Shown here: piece after piece, positions 7,466 to 15,614 of the stretch
Numbering within the stretch: the stretch's first letter is position 1
Layout of the letters: every line of letters begins with the position of its first letter
Virus record (IMG/VR): IMGVR_UViG_3300032086_002884
Coordinates: 1 to 61,885 of that record
DNA length: 61,885 nt
Direction: 5' to 3' (one strand)
Source of the DNA: a virus
The notes under the pieces: model-generated
The model's database searches: none
Seen by the model: only the letters and a program-made list of their open reading frames with translations
What the model was told of the DNA's origin: nothing
Made by a program: the position numbers and the translations under genes

Positions 7466-8047
7466 TTAATCTAATCTTCCACTCATCTCAGTCCATATCA
7501 TAAGGTCTGCTTGAGCCAATGTCAAGCCTGTATAATGCTGTTCCATAAGATATTTACACAGTCCTGCGAATTGAGCATATTTCTCTGGATTTTGTGGAGT
7601 ATTCTTTGGTGCTTCTTTAACACCACATTTTTCTCTCATCCATCTTAATATATGTGTATCTAATACAACCTCGTCACAAAACTCTCTGGTATGTAACAGA
7701 AAGAATCTGGCAGTCTTTGGCCCAACACCATAAACATTCATCAAATCTTCTCTAGTGCAAGTTCTCAAATCTAATTTACTAGAAAAATATAATGCCTTGC
7801 GTATTCTATCATACTGTCCTGTCTTATGTGCCTTCAAATAATTATGAAGTTCTGATAACTTGAGGCTTTTAATAAACTCAAACGGAGTCATATCTCCTCT
7901 GTCTTTGAGTAGCTTGGCAACTAATCTAGCAGTTGTATCACTATTCTTACCAGCAACAAGGATGCAGAATATCCAGAAAGATTGTAGTTCTACATCTGTA
8001 CGATTGTAATTAGTAATATCTTTAGGATCAATCAAAGTTTCCATCAT
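7466..8047 (-). CDS. helix-hairpin-helix DNA glycosylase/AP lyase (HhH-GPD)
   Basis: 193 aa. The helix-hairpin-helix reads VYGVGPKTA (residues about 101-109) and is followed by VVLDTHILRWM. These carry the Lys and Asp used by bifunctional HhH glycosylases such as Nth and Ogg. The C-terminal four-cysteine iron-sulfur loop of Nth/MutY is absent. Such enzymes remove damaged bases and cut the abasic site. Together with UvdE 3 kb away it suggests a phage base-repair set. The damaged base recognised cannot be told from sequence alone. Confidence 0.8.
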   Translation of the reverse strand: MMETLIDPKDITNYNRTDVELQSFWIFCILVAGKNSDTTARLVAKLLKDRGDMTPFEFIKSLKLSELHNYLKAHKTGQYDRIRKALYFSSKLDLRTCTREDLMNVYGVGPKTARFFLLHTREFCDEVVLDTHILRWMREKCGVKEAPKNTPQNPEKYAQFAGLCKYLMEQHYTGLTLAQADLMIWTEMSGRLD

Positions 8048-8112
8048 TAAAATCCGTTATCCAAAGTAGTAGATAGACCAAGACAAAAGCAATTATTGTT
8101 GCCGTTGTACTC

Positions 8113-8140
8113 ATTATACTACTTTATCGTCCACAGTCAA
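8113..8140 (-). promoter_or_regulatory. leftward promoter with GNCGATA motif
   Basis: -35 TTGACT (8135-8140), 16-bp spacer with GACGATA, -10 TATAAT (8113-8118). It drives the HhH glycosylase gene starting at 8047. Confidence 0.75.
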
Positions 8141-8153
8141 TAGCAAACTTTAA

Positions 8154-8609
8154 TTATTTGCTACTGCGTGGATGTCCTTTTGGTAGTAAATCGTTATCTT
8201 GTTTATATCCACTATTTTTAGGACGACCATTTCTTAGCAAATATAAAAATGCTCTTACTCTTGCCATCGCCCAACCATCTCTACTCATTTTCGGAGCGTG
8301 TGAAGTAGAATAAGCACCTGCACCCCTTCTATAGACCGCTTTAAGTTGACCTAATGTTGCTTTGCTACCCTTATCGTTTTTGTTGTGTTCAATAACGGCT
8401 TTCTTTAAACGCTCAGTGGTATTTTTATTGAAAGTTATTTTACCCTTGTCGTCTTTTGCACTATCAGGTTTATTTTTCTTTGAACCTTTTTTTTGATCTT
8501 TCTTTGGGGCAGGGGTTCTTCTGGGATCATCTTTAGCAGTCTTACCTTCTGTAAGGCATTTGGCTACAGCATATTCATTAAGTGCTAATAAATATTTATT
8601 GGTAAGCAT
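8154..8609 (-). CDS. DUF5824-like phage protein
   Basis: 151 aa. The N-terminal half is very Lys-rich and low in complexity. The C-terminal half has a conserved-looking core (YRRGAGAYSTSH, MSRDGWAMARVRAFL, NGRP, DNDLLPKGHP) that I associate with a phage family of unknown function (DUF5824 or similar), often with virion or polyvalent proteins. The basic linker suggests nucleic-acid contact. The family name is from memory. Confidence 0.6.
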   Translation of the reverse strand: MLTNKYLLALNEYAVAKCLTEGKTAKDDPRRTPAPKKDQKKGSKKNKPDSAKDDKGKITFNKNTTERLKKAVIEHNKNDKGSKATLGQLKAVYRRGAGAYSTSHAPKMSRDGWAMARVRAFLYLLRNGRPKNSGYKQDNDLLPKGHPRSSK

Positions 8610-8642
8610 AGTAGTATGATCTCCTTTATTGTAAATACACCA

Positions 8643-9938
8643 TTATGCAATAATTTCATGCTGAATATTTCCAAAAACATCTGTCAGCCTAAAATCCCTA
8701 CCACTATATCTATATGTTAATTTACTATGGTCAATACCCATTAAATGTAATATAGTAGCATGTAAATCGTGCATATCCATACTGTCTACTGCTTTATGCC
8801 CAAAGTCATCAGTAGAACCATGTCTCATACCACCTTTAACACCACCTCCTGCCATCCACATAGAGAATCCACCATTATTATGATCTCTACCTGTTGCTCC
8901 TTCTTTTATGCCGGGAGTTCTACCAAACTCACTTCCAAACAATATAATTGTATCTTCAAATAGTCCAGAATCTTTTAAGTCTTGGATCAAAGCAGCAATA
9001 GGTTTATCAATAGCTGTTGTATTCTTTTTTAAATTATCATTAATATTCTGGTGCATGTCCCAACCACCATGACCAATCTCTACAAATCTAACTCCTGCCT
9101 CACTAAATTTCTTAGCTAATAAACATTGTTTACCAAACTTAGCAGTAGCTTTATCATTGATACCATACTTCTGTAAAGTTTCTTGTGATTCTTTAGATAT
9201 ATCAACAGTATTAGGAACACTTGTTTGCATCCTAAAAGCTAACTCATAACTCTCAATCAATCCTTCTAGTCTACTATTTTCCGCACCGTCTTTCAGGTGC
9301 ATCTGATTAAAGTCTCTTAATAAATCTAAACCTTCTCGTTGTTTGTCTTTAGTTGTAGATGTATTTACAAGATTAGGTATAGCGCTTTTACTACCAGCAT
9401 TAATAGCAGTACCTTGATATACTGCCGGTAAGAATGAACTACCATAATTATCAGGCCCAATGTTAGCATCTATAGTTATAAATCCCGGCAACTCTTTATT
9501 CTCTGTACCTAATCCATACAATAACCAACTACCCATACTAGGTCTACTAAATTGAAAATTACCAGTATGCAATAAACTTCTAGCCTGATTATGATTACCT
9601 GTTTTACTCTTCATACCATTTAACAAACATAAACTATCTGCGTGTTTACGCAAGTGTGGGAAGTTCTCACTAATTTCTATACCACTTTTCCCTGCTGGAG
9701 TTAAAGGTACTGCTGGTTTTACAATCTTTCTACCTTTACTTACAGGATCATCTATACCTGCTTTTTCTACCATTAAAGGCTTATGATCAAAAGTATCAGT
9801 GTGAGTCATACCACCATTCATATACATGAATATAACTCTCTTATTACTTTTCATAGCCTCTTCTGCCATCAATCCTTTTAATGCCAACATACCAAAACCA
9901 AAACTACTGGTTTGTAATAAACTTCTTCTATTTAACAT
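8643..9938 (-). CDS. Tat-exported DUF1501 family protein (planctomycete type)
   Basis: 431 aa, the normal family length. The N-terminus has a twin-arginine signal (NRRSLL, then a hydrophobic stretch to about residue 25). The DUF1501 fold, related to the sulfatase/alkaline phosphatase superfamily, shows MNGGMTHTDTFDHKP, the GGWDMH motif, SEFGRTPG, GRDHN and a C-terminal DLHATILHLMGIDH with the tail RDFRLTDVFG. In Planctomycetes these genes stand in large numbers directly after PSCyt1-DUF1549-DUF1553 genes, exactly as here (11-base overlap). The substrate is unknown. Nothing is truncated, so it looks functional. It is most likely acquired from a host and kept as an auxiliary gene. Confidence 0.93.
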   Translation of the reverse strand: MLNRRSLLQTSSFGFGMLALKGLMAEEAMKSNKRVIFMYMNGGMTHTDTFDHKPLMVEKAGIDDPVSKGRKIVKPAVPLTPAGKSGIEISENFPHLRKHADSLCLLNGMKSKTGNHNQARSLLHTGNFQFSRPSMGSWLLYGLGTENKELPGFITIDANIGPDNYGSSFLPAVYQGTAINAGSKSAIPNLVNTSTTKDKQREGLDLLRDFNQMHLKDGAENSRLEGLIESYELAFRMQTSVPNTVDISKESQETLQKYGINDKATAKFGKQCLLAKKFSEAGVRFVEIGHGGWDMHQNINDNLKKNTTAIDKPIAALIQDLKDSGLFEDTIILFGSEFGRTPGIKEGATGRDHNNGGFSMWMAGGGVKGGMRHGSTDDFGHKAVDSMDMHDLHATILHLMGIDHSKLTYRYSGRDFRLTDVFGNIQHEIIA

Positions 9939-12294
9939 TACGAAATTCTCCTGTGCAGATTATGATTTGAATAAGTTTGGCAAGATCACTATCTTCTTTA
10001 ATAAAGTCTATAGATTTTTTACTCTCTTGCTCTGTAGGTGGACGACCTAAAAACTTTAGAAATATTTTATTTATGTTGTTTCGATATAATATATTGGGCA
10101 TAGTTTTACCCATCTTTTTATTATGATCAAGTAATACTTTTGCTTCTTCTTGTGCCAATGCTATGATCTTAGGATTGTTCATAAGAAATAACGCTTGAGT
10201 AGAAACTGTCGTAACACTTCTCTCAGCATTAAGCAGGCTATTGTCTGGTCTATCAAATATGTCCAGTACCTCAATCTTATTATCTCTTAATGATGGTATA
10301 TAAATTGATCTTGCTCTTGTCTCCCCAATATACTTTCTTAGTTCTTTGCTGGAGTTTTTTATACCCGTTTGAAAATCACTTATATTCTTATGCGACCCTT
10401 CTAGCTTACCTGAGACAAATAATAATGAGTCTCTAATTTGTTCAGCCTCTAATCTTTTCTCATTCATTCTCCAGAAATAAATATTGTCAGGATCAATCTC
10501 ATAATTATTTTTATCAAACTTACTACTACGCCTGTAAGCATTACTCATCACAATAGTTTTAATGAGTCTTTTATTTGATAACCTGCCCGTAATAAACTTA
10601 GTAGATAAATAGTTCATAAGTTTAAGATTAGTAGGTTCTCCACCAAGTATACCAAAATTATCAAAACTGTCCAGTATACCTTTACCAAACAAATGTCTCC
10701 ATACTCTATTCACATGAACTCTGTAAGTTAATGGATTAGTTTTATGTGTTATCCATTCTGCAAACTCATATCGTCCACTGGTATTATCAAAATTAAGATT
10801 AGGTCTATCACTAAATATCTCTGGTAATCTTCTGGGTACTTCATCGCCCAGATTATTTACCTCACCTCTAATTGCTAATTTAACTTCTGTCATCTTTTCT
10901 TTATCTTTGACAGACATTATAGGCTCTAAATGTTCTAGGTATTTTAAATACTCCTCTGATAACTTAGCCTTGGCTTCATCTAGTTTCTTTTGTCTCCTAC
11001 CCAATTCTTTGTTTAATTGATCCTCTGTTGCTCTTTTGTTCCATGTTTTAATAGACTCTATCTGTGTCTCTAGGTTTTTAATATCACACAGCAGAAACCA
11101 CTCCTGTATCTTTCTCTTCTTATATAAATCTTCTGTCTCTTCTGTGAGTAGATAGTCATAGTCTCCCAAATATCCTGTGTTATTATTACCCCTGTAAAGA
11201 CCATCTAAATTTTCAGTATTATTAAACACACCAGCAACACCATAATAATCCTGCTGAGAAAATGGATCGAACTTATGATCGTGGCATCTTGCACAACTTA
11301 AAGTCATGCCAAGAAAACCTCTAGTAATAGCATCTATCTGATCATCGTTACGATCTGCTTCAAACTGTTTAATCTGTGCCTGTATATTCTTTGTCCCTAT
11401 GGTTAAAAAGCCTGTAGCTATCCTGTTGTTGTTATATTCTTCATAACTTTTATGTGGCAGTAGATCGCCAGCTATTTGTTCTTTAATAAATTGGTCGTAT
11501 GGCTTATCGTTATTAAAACTATCTATAACATAATCTCTATATCTCCAAGCATACGGACTAACTAAATTTCTATCTTGTCCAGATGATTCTGCATACCTTG
11601 ATACATCAAGCCAATGTCGTCCCCATTTTTCTCCAAACCCATCATCCTGCAATAAACTATCAACTAACTTCTCATACTTATCTTCTGATGTATCGTCCGT
11701 ATAGCCTTTTATCTGCTCAATACTTGGTGGTAGACCAATAAGATCAAAATATAATCTACGAACAATAGTATAATCATCTGCTATCTTTACTGGTTTTAGC
11801 TTGTGCTTTTCTATCTCTAAATTTAAGACGGCATCTATCTCTGTGCCATCATCATATTTAGCTACAGGAGGTCTAGTTACCTTCTTAAATGCCCAAAAAT
11901 TTCTAGCCTGTCTTAATTCTACTGCCCTATTCTCATGCTTATATCTTGGGTCAGGCATACCCATTTTAATCCATTGTCTAAAATTATTGACAACTTCTTC
12001 ACTCAAAGGATTATCTGGAGGCATATCACCAGACTCAATATAGTCTAGTAATAAACTCTTATCTATCTTGCCGGGAACAACTGATGGGCCAGAATCGCCA
12101 CCGTTTAATATACCTTGCCTAGTATCTAAAGACAATCCACCCTTTACATCCTTAGAATTAGAAGAATGACATGAATAACATTGGGTAGTTAAAACAGGTT
12201 TAATATTCTCTTCAAAGAATTTGATACCAGTTTCCTGCCCTACTGCAATATTAGAATAAATAATAAAACTAATTAGAAGTATTTTTTTTAACAT
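9928..12294 (-). CDS. planctomycete cytochrome PSCyt1-DUF1549-DUF1553 protein
   Basis: 788 aa with a Sec signal peptide (residues 1-19). PSCyt1 domain: heme motif C39-Y-S-C42-H43 and downstream SGDMPPD, whose Met near residue 91 could be the axial ligand. DUF1549 (about 145-350) contains the family's second motif C334-A-R-C337-H-D-H-K-F-D-P. DUF1553 (about 505-780) has the WITHKTNPLTYRV and NRVWRHLFG motifs. A charged coiled segment (390-480) links them. This architecture is known from Planctomycetes and relatives, whose many paralogs are thought to work outside the cytoplasm, possibly with complex polysaccharides. All hallmark residues are kept. Heme attachment would need the host's cytochrome c maturation system. 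Confidence 0.93.
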   Translation of the reverse strand: MLKKILLISFIIYSNIAVGQETGIKFFEENIKPVLTTQCYSCHSSNSKDVKGGLSLDTRQGILNGGDSGPSVVPGKIDKSLLLDYIESGDMPPDNPLSEEVVNNFRQWIKMGMPDPRYKHENRAVELRQARNFWAFKKVTRPPVAKYDDGTEIDAVLNLEIEKHKLKPVKIADDYTIVRRLYFDLIGLPPSIEQIKGYTDDTSEDKYEKLVDSLLQDDGFGEKWGRHWLDVSRYAESSGQDRNLVSPYAWRYRDYVIDSFNNDKPYDQFIKEQIAGDLLPHKSYEEYNNNRIATGFLTIGTKNIQAQIKQFEADRNDDQIDAITRGFLGMTLSCARCHDHKFDPFSQQDYYGVAGVFNNTENLDGLYRGNNNTGYLGDYDYLLTEETEDLYKKRKIQEWFLLCDIKNLETQIESIKTWNKRATEDQLNKELGRRQKKLDEAKAKLSEEYLKYLEHLEPIMSVKDKEKMTEVKLAIRGEVNNLGDEVPRRLPEIFSDRPNLNFDNTSGRYEFAEWITHKTNPLTYRVHVNRVWRHLFGKGILDSFDNFGILGGEPTNLKLMNYLSTKFITGRLSNKRLIKTIVMSNAYRRSSKFDKNNYEIDPDNIYFWRMNEKRLEAEQIRDSLLFVSGKLEGSHKNISDFQTGIKNSSKELRKYIGETRARSIYIPSLRDNKIEVLDIFDRPDNSLLNAERSVTTVSTQALFLMNNPKIIALAQEEAKVLLDHNKKMGKTMPNILYRNNINKIFLKFLGRPPTEQESKKSIDFIKEDSDLAKLIQIIICTGEFRNVK

Positions 12295-12400
12295 TTTTGC
12301 TGCCCTTCACCCATTTAGGCTTGTATGGACAATTAATACACCTACAGCCGCAACATTCCTTTCTTGTCAATAAATACTCTTTAGTTAATGGTTTGGTCAT
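12269..12400 (-). CDS. DUF5522-like cysteine-rich small protein (43 aa)
   Basis: 43 aa, with LTKEYLLTRKECCGCRCINCPYKP. This closely fits the DUF5522 pattern (LxxEYLLxRGxCCGxxCxxCPY), a tiny metal-binding family found in bacteria. The gene overlaps the sulfotransferase by 20 bases and the cytochrome gene by 26, so it bridges the two translationally. Its role is unknown; chaperone or metal binding is a guess. Confidence 0.75.
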   Translation of the reverse strand: MTKPLTKEYLLTRKECCGCRCINCPYKPKWVKGSKNVKKNTSN

Positions 12401-13046
12401 CTAATCTATCATATTTTTTTAAAACATCCCCTATAATTTTATTAATAAAATAGATTTGGCAATCGTTTTGAAACTTATTTAGATATTCTTGATGATCCAA
12501 ATTCCTCCTATGCGTCATTAGACCATTATTAATGATGTCATCACTCAAGTCTTGACCGCTAAACTCAAATTCTTTTTTGAATCTCCCATATACTTTACCA
12601 AATAAATGCCTACATTTGATTTTTTTAAGAATAAAAAGTATGTATCCTCTAGGATTATTCATCATATCTTCATATCTCAAAATTTTACAAGTTCTATTAT
12701 TAAATATTGTTTCATATATTGATGACTGATAGAACAACCTGCCGCTAAGTACAAAATCATCTAAGCTAATTTTTTTAATTAATTCTCTCAATTCCCATGC
12801 TTTGCTATCAAATTCACTGGTACTATGTGTCCATCCATGAGAATAATAATGAGAAATCATCCTATTTACAGGATGTCTCAATATAACTATATCAGATTCT
12901 TTAACTTCTTTCTCTAATTTTTTTTTATTATGAATATTTAGTCTATCAAAATCTATAATCTTTTCGTCGCACAGATTATTTATGTATACATATATTGCAT
13001 TTTGTAGAGTACTGCCAGATTTATGTATTGCTCTAATTTTTATCAT
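12381..13046 (-). CDS. sulfotransferase-family protein
   Basis: 221 aa. HKSGSTLQNAI (residues 8-18) fits the 5'-phosphosulfate loop of PAPS-dependent sulfotransferases. DIVILRHPVNRMISHYYS (about 53-70) fits the 3'-phosphate binding motif with its Arg and Ser. The C-terminal part (ILRYEDMMNNP) also fits the family. Such enzymes move sulfate from PAPS to sugars or other acceptors. The protein starts only seven residues before the P-loop, as is normal for compact members. It is the first gene of the run sulfotransferase, DUF5522, PSCyt1, DUF1501. The acceptor is unknown; surface glycan is plausible. Confidence 0.8.
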   Translation of the reverse strand: MIKIRAIHKSGSTLQNAIYVYINNLCDEKIIDFDRLNIHNKKKLEKEVKESDIVILRHPVNRMISHYYSHGWTHSTSEFDSKAWELRELIKKISLDDFVLSGRLFYQSSIYETIFNNRTCKILRYEDMMNNPRGYILFILKKIKCRHLFGKVYGRFKKEFEFSGQDLSDDIINNGLMTHRRNLDHQEYLNKFQNDCQIYFINKIIGDVLKKYDRLDDQTIN

Positions 13047-13215
13047 TTAATTTGATAATAGTCCAATATTTAGACCCACAATTATTATCCACCCACTCTT
13101 CTGCCATATATTTGTCTTCAAAAGGGCCGAATATTCTATCGTCCCTGTCTCCAACACGAAAGTTCTTTAATTCTACAGAATATTTACTCAAGTCGCTAGT
13201 AACCACAATATACAT
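13033..13215 (-). CDS. hypothetical protein (60 aa)
   Basis: Small protein with beta-rich start MYIVVTSDLSKYSVELKNF and end CGSKYWTIIKL. It overlaps the sulfotransferase start by 14 bases. Unrecognised. Confidence 0.55.
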   Translation of the reverse strand: MYIVVTSDLSKYSVELKNFRVGDRDDRIFGPFEDKYMAEEWVDNNCGSKYWTIIKLNDKN

Positions 13216-13418
13216 TAATAAATCTCCAAATAATCCTTACCTGTATTGATAAGGGCTAAAACATTAGCAATATACTTTTCTGCTTCAATTTCAGTACCAA
13301 ATTGCACTATCTGTCTTTTGGTTAATTTACAGGGTAGCATCAAAGGTTTATCGCCTTTGTATATTACATATTGTGGTACTCCATCTCCTGTTTGATCGTG
13401 TTTTCTTATGTTGTACAT
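13215..13418 (-). CDS. hypothetical protein (67 aa)
   Basis: 67 aa, basic, with a strand-rich first half (YVIYKGDKPLML) and a helical second half. One-base overlap with the 60-aa gene and 13-base overlap with the phosphoribosyltransferase gene. Unrecognised. Confidence 0.55.
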   Translation of the reverse strand: MYNIRKHDQTGDGVPQYVIYKGDKPLMLPCKLTKRQIVQFGTEIEAEKYIANVLALINTGKDYLEIY

Positions 13419-13894
13419 AAATATGGTACTCCTAAGTCTCTTTTACAATATTGTGGTATTTTTCTATATGCACATTGATCCTTCATATATGACCATACGC
13501 CTATACATTTAGCTTGAGGTATTTCTTCTTTAATATTTTTAATAATAGCCTTCACAGTGCCACCAGAGCATATAAGGTCGTCAATAATAATATACTTATT
13601 AGAATAAGCCCCCTCAACCATAAAATCCGAATATCCATCAATTTGCTTCCTTACAACTATGATGTTTTTATTCAACAATTCTGCTATCTGTGGTACAACC
13701 ATTATACCACTTACTCCCATACATGCAATAGCGTCATATTCTTTATCGTACTTTTTGAGTGCAGCATAAGTATTCATAATAATTTTATTACGATATTTAT
13801 GGCTCAATATCCTGCTAGTATGGCTACATCCCTGTATCACCTTACCATCAGGAGTACGTCTAAACTCATCCAATTCTTGTTCTAATATATTCAT
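13406..13894 (-). CDS. phosphoribosyltransferase-family protein
   Basis: 162 aa. The PRPP-binding signature is YIIIDDLICSGGTVKAI (residues about 101-117, acidic pair D105-D106). The Rossmann-like core is kept, with CMGVSGIMVVPQIAELL (58-74) as the pyrophosphate-loop region. Type I phosphoribosyltransferases salvage purines or pyrimidines or act as regulators; the hood that sets base choice is not diagnostic here. Probably part of phage nucleotide salvage. Confidence 0.8.
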   Translation of the reverse strand: MNILEQELDEFRRTPDGKVIQGCSHTSRILSHKYRNKIIMNTYAALKKYDKEYDAIACMGVSGIMVVPQIAELLNKNIIVVRKQIDGYSDFMVEGAYSNKYIIIDDLICSGGTVKAIIKNIKEEIPQAKCIGVWSYMKDQCAYRKIPQYCKRDLGVPYLCTT

Positions 13895-14069
13895 TTAGAA
13901 AGTTTTTTAGTTCTGTAAGTTCCTGAAGGTTCATAGCGTGAAAGGTATCAATATAACCCCATACAACTTTACCGTCCATCTGTTTGTATGCTCTGTATAT
14001 TTCAACACCTAATATATCACCGTCTTCACTACCACACTTCTTGATCTTAAAGTCTATTGTTTTATCCAT
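13866..14069 (-). CDS. hypothetical protein (67 aa)
   Basis: Start chosen at the ATG at 14069 (MDKTIDF); an in-frame GTG four codons earlier is the alternative. It overlaps the phosphoribosyltransferase by 29 bases. Mixed alpha/beta, unrecognised. Confidence 0.5.
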   Translation of the reverse strand: MDKTIDFKIKKCGSEDGDILGVEIYRAYKQMDGKVVWGYIDTFHAMNLQELTELKNFLNEYIRTRIG

Positions 14070-14103
14070 ATAATTAACCACTTTCTAGGTGATTAACTAT
14101 ACA

Positions 14104-14259
14104 CTATTTATCCCACTTGTCGAACTCTTGTATAAGGTTTTTAAGGTAGACTATTTTATTGGTCATTTCTTCAGGCTTTATATCATTCTCATTCTCATAT
14201 ACTATTTGTCTACATACCTCAAAGGCATCAAACATTATCTCGTACTGTCGAACATTCAT
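14104..14259 (-). CDS. small hypothetical protein (51 aa)
   Basis: An acidic helical 51-aa protein (MNVRQYEIMFDAFEVC...). Its start lies inside the end of the 58-aa gene, the usual overlap style of this arm. Function unknown. Confidence 0.5.
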   Translation of the reverse strand: MNVRQYEIMFDAFEVCRQIVYENENDIKPEEMTNKIVYLKNLIQEFDKWDK

Positions 14260-14404
14260 TAGGCTTTACCCATAAAGTAAGAACTCCACAATTAGGAGTA
14301 GGTCTAATTTTCTCCCAATCATTTACCAAAAACAAATCGCCCCTTATACTATAATCGTCACTTGCAAAACTGCAACTTTCAAGTTTTTTTGTATTTTCTT
14401 CCAT
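14228..14404 (-). CDS. small hypothetical protein (58 aa)
   Basis: 58 aa, rich in Ser and Cys (C11, C39, C51), with a beta-prone GDLFLVNDW segment. It overlaps the 51-aa gene by 32 bases. No strong ribosome binding site. Confidence 0.4.
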   Translation of the reverse strand: MEENTKKLESCSFASDDYSIRGDLFLVNDWEKIRPTPNCGVLTLWVKPNECSTVRDNV

Positions 14405-14443
14405 TTGTGGGAATTATACCCCCCATTACTTTCTATTTGTTTT

Positions 14444-14587
14444 TCATTTATGGGATTTGTTCCCATTTAAGGTTCTTTTGATTATATGAGCATTAGAGTC
14501 TTTGTGTCCAGTATCTTGAAGATAGCGGTCAATAATTGAGGTTAATAGTGCTATTTCTGACGCTGAAAGCAAGACTTGTTTATACAT
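14444..14587 (-). CDS. small hypothetical protein (47 aa)
   Basis: Start taken at the ATG 14587 (MYKQVLLSASEIALL) preceded by AGGG. A longer frame to 14728 would add an N-terminal membrane segment from a TTG start and cannot be excluded. I recall the LSASEIALL pattern from small marine-phage proteins. Confidence 0.5.
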   Translation of the reverse strand: MYKQVLLSASEIALLTSIIDRYLQDTGHKDSNAHIIKRTLNGNKSHK

Positions 14588-14889
14588 TTTTACCCTATAA
14601 AATAAGAAGAAGCCTACTACTATACATACTACCAGATACAAGGATAAAGTCAAGTGGAATTTTAGTTGGTTTTTACCTTTTTTAGTCTCGACCTCACGCA
14701 ATAAGTAAAATATAATTAATTTTGGCAATAATAGGCATATTATTAGTAAAAAACAGTGTTTTTGTTGTTATGCAGAAGAGAAGTAAGGTATATATGGGGA
14801 TTATTAATCATAAAGTATAGAATATTGGTATTTAATCTATAGTTCCTTGATATTATTGGCACATAGATGCTAGAAACTTTATAAAATTT
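14588..14889. other. gap without a confident gene
   Basis: AT-rich. It holds an AAAAAC/GTTTTT inverted repeat near 14744-14757 and a TGGCAC-type box at 14857-14870 (see repeats). I see no other signal apart from the possible N-terminal extension of the 47-aa gene. Confidence 0.4.
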
Positions 14890-15102
14890 TCATTTTTGTT
14901 CTAGTTTGGGATTATCTATATTGGTAGTATGGGTGGGATTCTTAATAGATATAACTAATGTCTGACCTTTAACTTTACTAAAATTTTTATTATAATTATC
15001 TACAAACTTTCCTATCTTACTGCACAATAATCTACAGTCTATAGTAGTATCTAGATTTATATACAGGTCTTGATTTTGACTGACTACGACCAACCTGACC
15101 AA
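14890..15102 (-). CDS. doubtful small gene (70 aa)
   Basis: An open frame with a TTG start inside repeat E1. Codon content is plausible (GQTLVISIKNP), but there is no good ribosome binding site and no in-frame ATG near the start. It may be a real gene whose start was formed by the repeat, or chance. Confidence 0.3.
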   Translation of the reverse strand: MVRLVVVSQNQDLYINLDTTIDCRLLCSKIGKFVDNYNKNFSKVKGQTLVISIKNPTHTTNIDNPKLEQK

Positions 15103-15124
15103 TCCTTATAGTTTAGATAAGACA
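15076..15124. repeat. intergenic repeat E1
   Basis: A 49-bp element that opens TTGACTGACTACG, has a 9-bp-period direct repeat GACCA-ACCT-GACCA, and ends in TTTAGATAAGACA. One of eight copies in the left arm, all in the same orientation. E1 and E2 form a 60-bp tandem. Confidence 0.75.
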
Positions 15125-15135
15125 AACCCCTATAT

Positions 15136-15184
15136 TTGACTGACTACGCCACCTCCGCCACATCCTATTAGTTTAGATAATACA
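15136..15184. repeat. intergenic repeat E2
   Basis: Exactly 60 bp from E1. Same outer sequence (TTGACTGACTACG ... TTTAGATAATACA), but the internal direct repeat is GCCAC-CTCC-GCCAC, so both repeat arms changed together relative to E1. A TGGCAC-type box follows at 15232-15247. Confidence 0.75.
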
Positions 15185-15265
15185 ATTCTATCTAGCCCAA
15201 GATAAAATTCATATCTAGTCTATAGTAACACTGGCACAGAATGATGCAAGAAAGGGATCGCTAAT

Positions 15266-15314
15266 TTGGCTGACTACCTACCAACAATCTCAACCTTTAT
15301 AATTTAGGTGATAC
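15266..15314. repeat. intergenic repeat E3
   Basis: Copy of the E family (TTGGCTGACTACC ... TTTAGGTGATACA) with a degenerate inner repeat. Its end codes the last residues of the 80-aa gene on the minus strand. Confidence 0.65.
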
Positions 15315-15539
15315 AATAGTAAGATTTTCACCTTCTAATTTAGCAAAATAACTTTGGGTAATTCTAACTTTATCTACATCCCAAAAATCGTCATAACTTT
15401 TGGTATAGACATTAATTCTATACTTGTTATCATATACATTAACAGCCTTACATACTTCTAAATTCTTAGGTCTTTCTCTTTGTTTAAATAAAAGAGTACA
15501 AATATCAACCATAGGTGCATCTTGATTTTTTCGTGCCAT
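15297..15539 (-). CDS. hypothetical protein (80 aa)
   Basis: 80 aa, basic with a strand-rich middle (NKYRINVYTKSYDDFW). Strong ribosome binding site AGGAGG seven bases before the ATG. The last codons (VSPKL, stop) lie in repeat E3. Unrecognised. Confidence 0.65.
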   Translation of the reverse strand: MARKNQDAPMVDICTLLFKQRERPKNLEVCKAVNVYDNKYRINVYTKSYDDFWDVDKVRITQSYFAKLEGENLTIVSPKL

Positions 15540-15584
15540 TGTAACCTCCTGTTAAATTTTTCTAAAATAAGACATAATTAATAC

Positions 15585-15613
15585 TTGACAAGTACAGGGT
15601 TATAGTATATATA
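15585..15613 (+). promoter_or_regulatory. rightward promoter inside the leftward arm
   Basis: TTGACA (15585-15590), 17-bp spacer, TATATA (15608-15613). It points right, against all genes of this arm, and directly precedes a hairpin-forming stretch (15615-15700). Confidence 0.55.
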
Positions 15614-15614
15614 T

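Noticed and set aside
8028-8114. A 28-aa membrane peptide (MSTTATIIAFVLVYLLL...)
   Set aside because: Its start overlaps the -10 of a promoter, it has no ribosome binding site and it overlaps the glycosylase start.
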